From Clostridia bacterium (GTDB lineage Bacteria; Bacillota_A; Clostridia; Oscillospirales; CAG-272), in contig JAFQPF010000025.1 of the NCBI GenBank assembly GCA_017411885.1, positions 1 to 6,609 on the forward strand: 6,609 nt of DNA, written 5' to 3'. The notes under the pieces are model-generated. The model was not told the DNA's origin. It made no database searches and worked only from the letters and a program-made list of their open reading frames with translations. Position numbers and translations under genes: made by a program. Shown piece by piece: positions 6,071-6,609 of the stretch; within the stretch, counting starts at the first letter, position 1; every line of letters begins with the position of its first letter.

Positions 6071-6137
6071 AATGATATCATATATCGACAACATAACATC
6101 CGTATGGTAATACTCTCCTATTCGTTATCAGAGAAAT

Positions 6138-6180
6138 AAAAGAGAACATAAGCCGCATTTTGCCGCTTATGTTCTCTTTT
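6138..6180 (-). terminator. Terminator of the DapA/NanA-family gene, possibly bidirectional
   Basis: A 16-bp perfect stem (6138-6153 with 6165-6180), then a C/C mismatch and a GCA/TGC inner stem with a TTT loop. On the minus strand it ends in TTTTATTT. It begins 2 bp after the stop codon of the gene at 6183. The plus strand also ends in TTTT, so it can stop read-through from the converging dockerin gene. Between this and the terminator at 6070 there is no gene. Confidence 0.9.
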
Positions 6181-6182
6181 GT

Positions 6183-6609
6183 TCAAAGCATTTCCGTAAT
6201 CTTATCACTTAAAAGCTTCATCTGGCGCATACAATCTTTTGCGTATTCGGTAAGCTCATCGCTTTTTCTGTTACGCGCGAGGTTTTGGGTTTCTATTCCC
6301 TCAAGGCACATATGATATTTTGCGGTAAGGGGGTATGCAAGACCAACCTCGGTAAAGCCGCTCATACAGAAGAAGGACTGTAAAAGCTCTGCCTTTTCGG
6401 GCTCATTTTCATAGTTTTTGCAAAGCCACACATAAAGCTTGGGGTGATAATTGCACATAATTCCGCAATATCCCGCGCCGCCGTCGCGTAGCGACTGCAA
6501 AAGCGTCTGACAGTTAGCGTTGAGAAGCTTGAATTCACTCCCCTTTAATATATCAAGTCTTTCCTTTATGAGAGCGCTGTCACAGCAGGTATCCTTCATA
6601 AAATAGAAA
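6183..6609 (-). CDS. DapA/NanA-family aldolase or lyase, C-terminal half only
   Basis: The reading frame stays open through the right edge; the upstream codons read F-Y-F before the first visible Met. That Met has no ribosome binding site, so it is internal and the gene starts outside the window. About 142 residues are visible, roughly half of a family member of about 300. The FMKDTCCD segment matches the family motif holding the lysine (6594-6596) that forms a Schiff base with the substrate. LRDGGAGYCGIMCNYHP matches the conserved glycine-rich G-x-G-x-I ... N-x-x-P segment of the barrel's last strands. A helical C-terminal tail follows. Known members make dihydrodipicolinate from pyruvate and aspartate semialdehyde, cleave N-acetylneuraminate, or handle other keto-acids. 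The residues that would decide lie partly outside, so I leave the substrate open. It converges on the dockerin gene and has its own terminator. Confidence 0.85.
   Translation of the reverse strand, partial: FYFMKDTCCDSALIKERLDILKGSEFKLLNANCQTLLQSLRDGGAGYCGIMCNYHPKLYVWLCKNYENEPEKAELLQSFFCMSGFTEVGLAYPLTAKYHMCLEGIETQNLARNRKSDELTEYAKDCMRQMKLLSDKITEML

Noticed and set aside
6072..6081. ATGATATCAT palindrome between the two terminators
   Set aside because: Ten A/T-rich bases, no nearby gene start to regulate, and no second copy seen.
5873..6094. Minus-strand open frame of 73 codons over the end of the dockerin gene
   Set aside because: It crosses the dockerin terminator and is antisense to conserved propeller sequence; it is a shadow.

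Overview
The window looks like part of a chromosome from an anaerobic, polysaccharide-degrading member of the Clostridia, most likely a Ruminococcus-like member of the Oscillospiraceae. Three things point that way. There is a secreted protein with a type I dockerin (a cellulosome docking domain). There is a YesL/DUF624 membrane protein, a family common in carbohydrate-using Firmicutes. The Shine-Dalgarno sites and promoters are strong Gram-positive types. The family assignment is an inference from gene content, not from a marker gene.

Layout from left to right. Positions 1-120 hold no gene, but a good minus-strand promoter (55-83) reads out of the left edge, and a short hairpin lies at 3-19. 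A perfect stem-loop terminator (121-147) ends a two-gene minus-strand operon. That operon is a five-TM membrane protein resembling SpoIIM (1163-1804) followed by a YesL/DUF624-type membrane protein (161-1129). Its promoter is at 1893-1921, and its roughly 80-nt leader can fold so that the first gene's ribosome binding site is paired. Next comes an AraC-family regulator on the minus strand (1988-2857) with its own terminator (1947-1985) and a near-consensus promoter (2880-2908). Divergent from it, 144 bp away, is the largest gene (3002-6025, plus strand). It encodes a 1007-residue secreted protein made of a signal peptide, an N-terminal dockerin, a jelly-roll region resembling a carbohydrate-binding module, and fourteen blade-like repeats that read best as two seven-bladed beta-propellers. 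A GC-rich terminator ends it. A second strong hairpin (6138-6180) ends a converging minus-strand gene, of which only the C-terminal half of a DapA/NanA-family aldolase-lyase is inside the window (6183-6609).

How they may work together (inference): the AraC regulator, with a cupin-type sensor domain, is placed to control the divergent dockerin gene in response to a sugar. The dockerin protein would be exported and attached to a cohesin scaffold, where its propellers could bind or cleave plant or mucin glycans. The DapA/NanA-type enzyme may act on a sugar acid or belong to lysine synthesis; its partners lie outside. The YesL/SpoIIM-like pair is probably independent, with its own promoter and terminator.

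The least ordinary content is the architecture of the dockerin-double-propeller protein. After that come the leader that may mask a ribosome binding site and an extended -10 motif shared by all three minus-strand promoters. No CRISPR array, tRNA, rRNA, insertion sequence or phage gene was seen.
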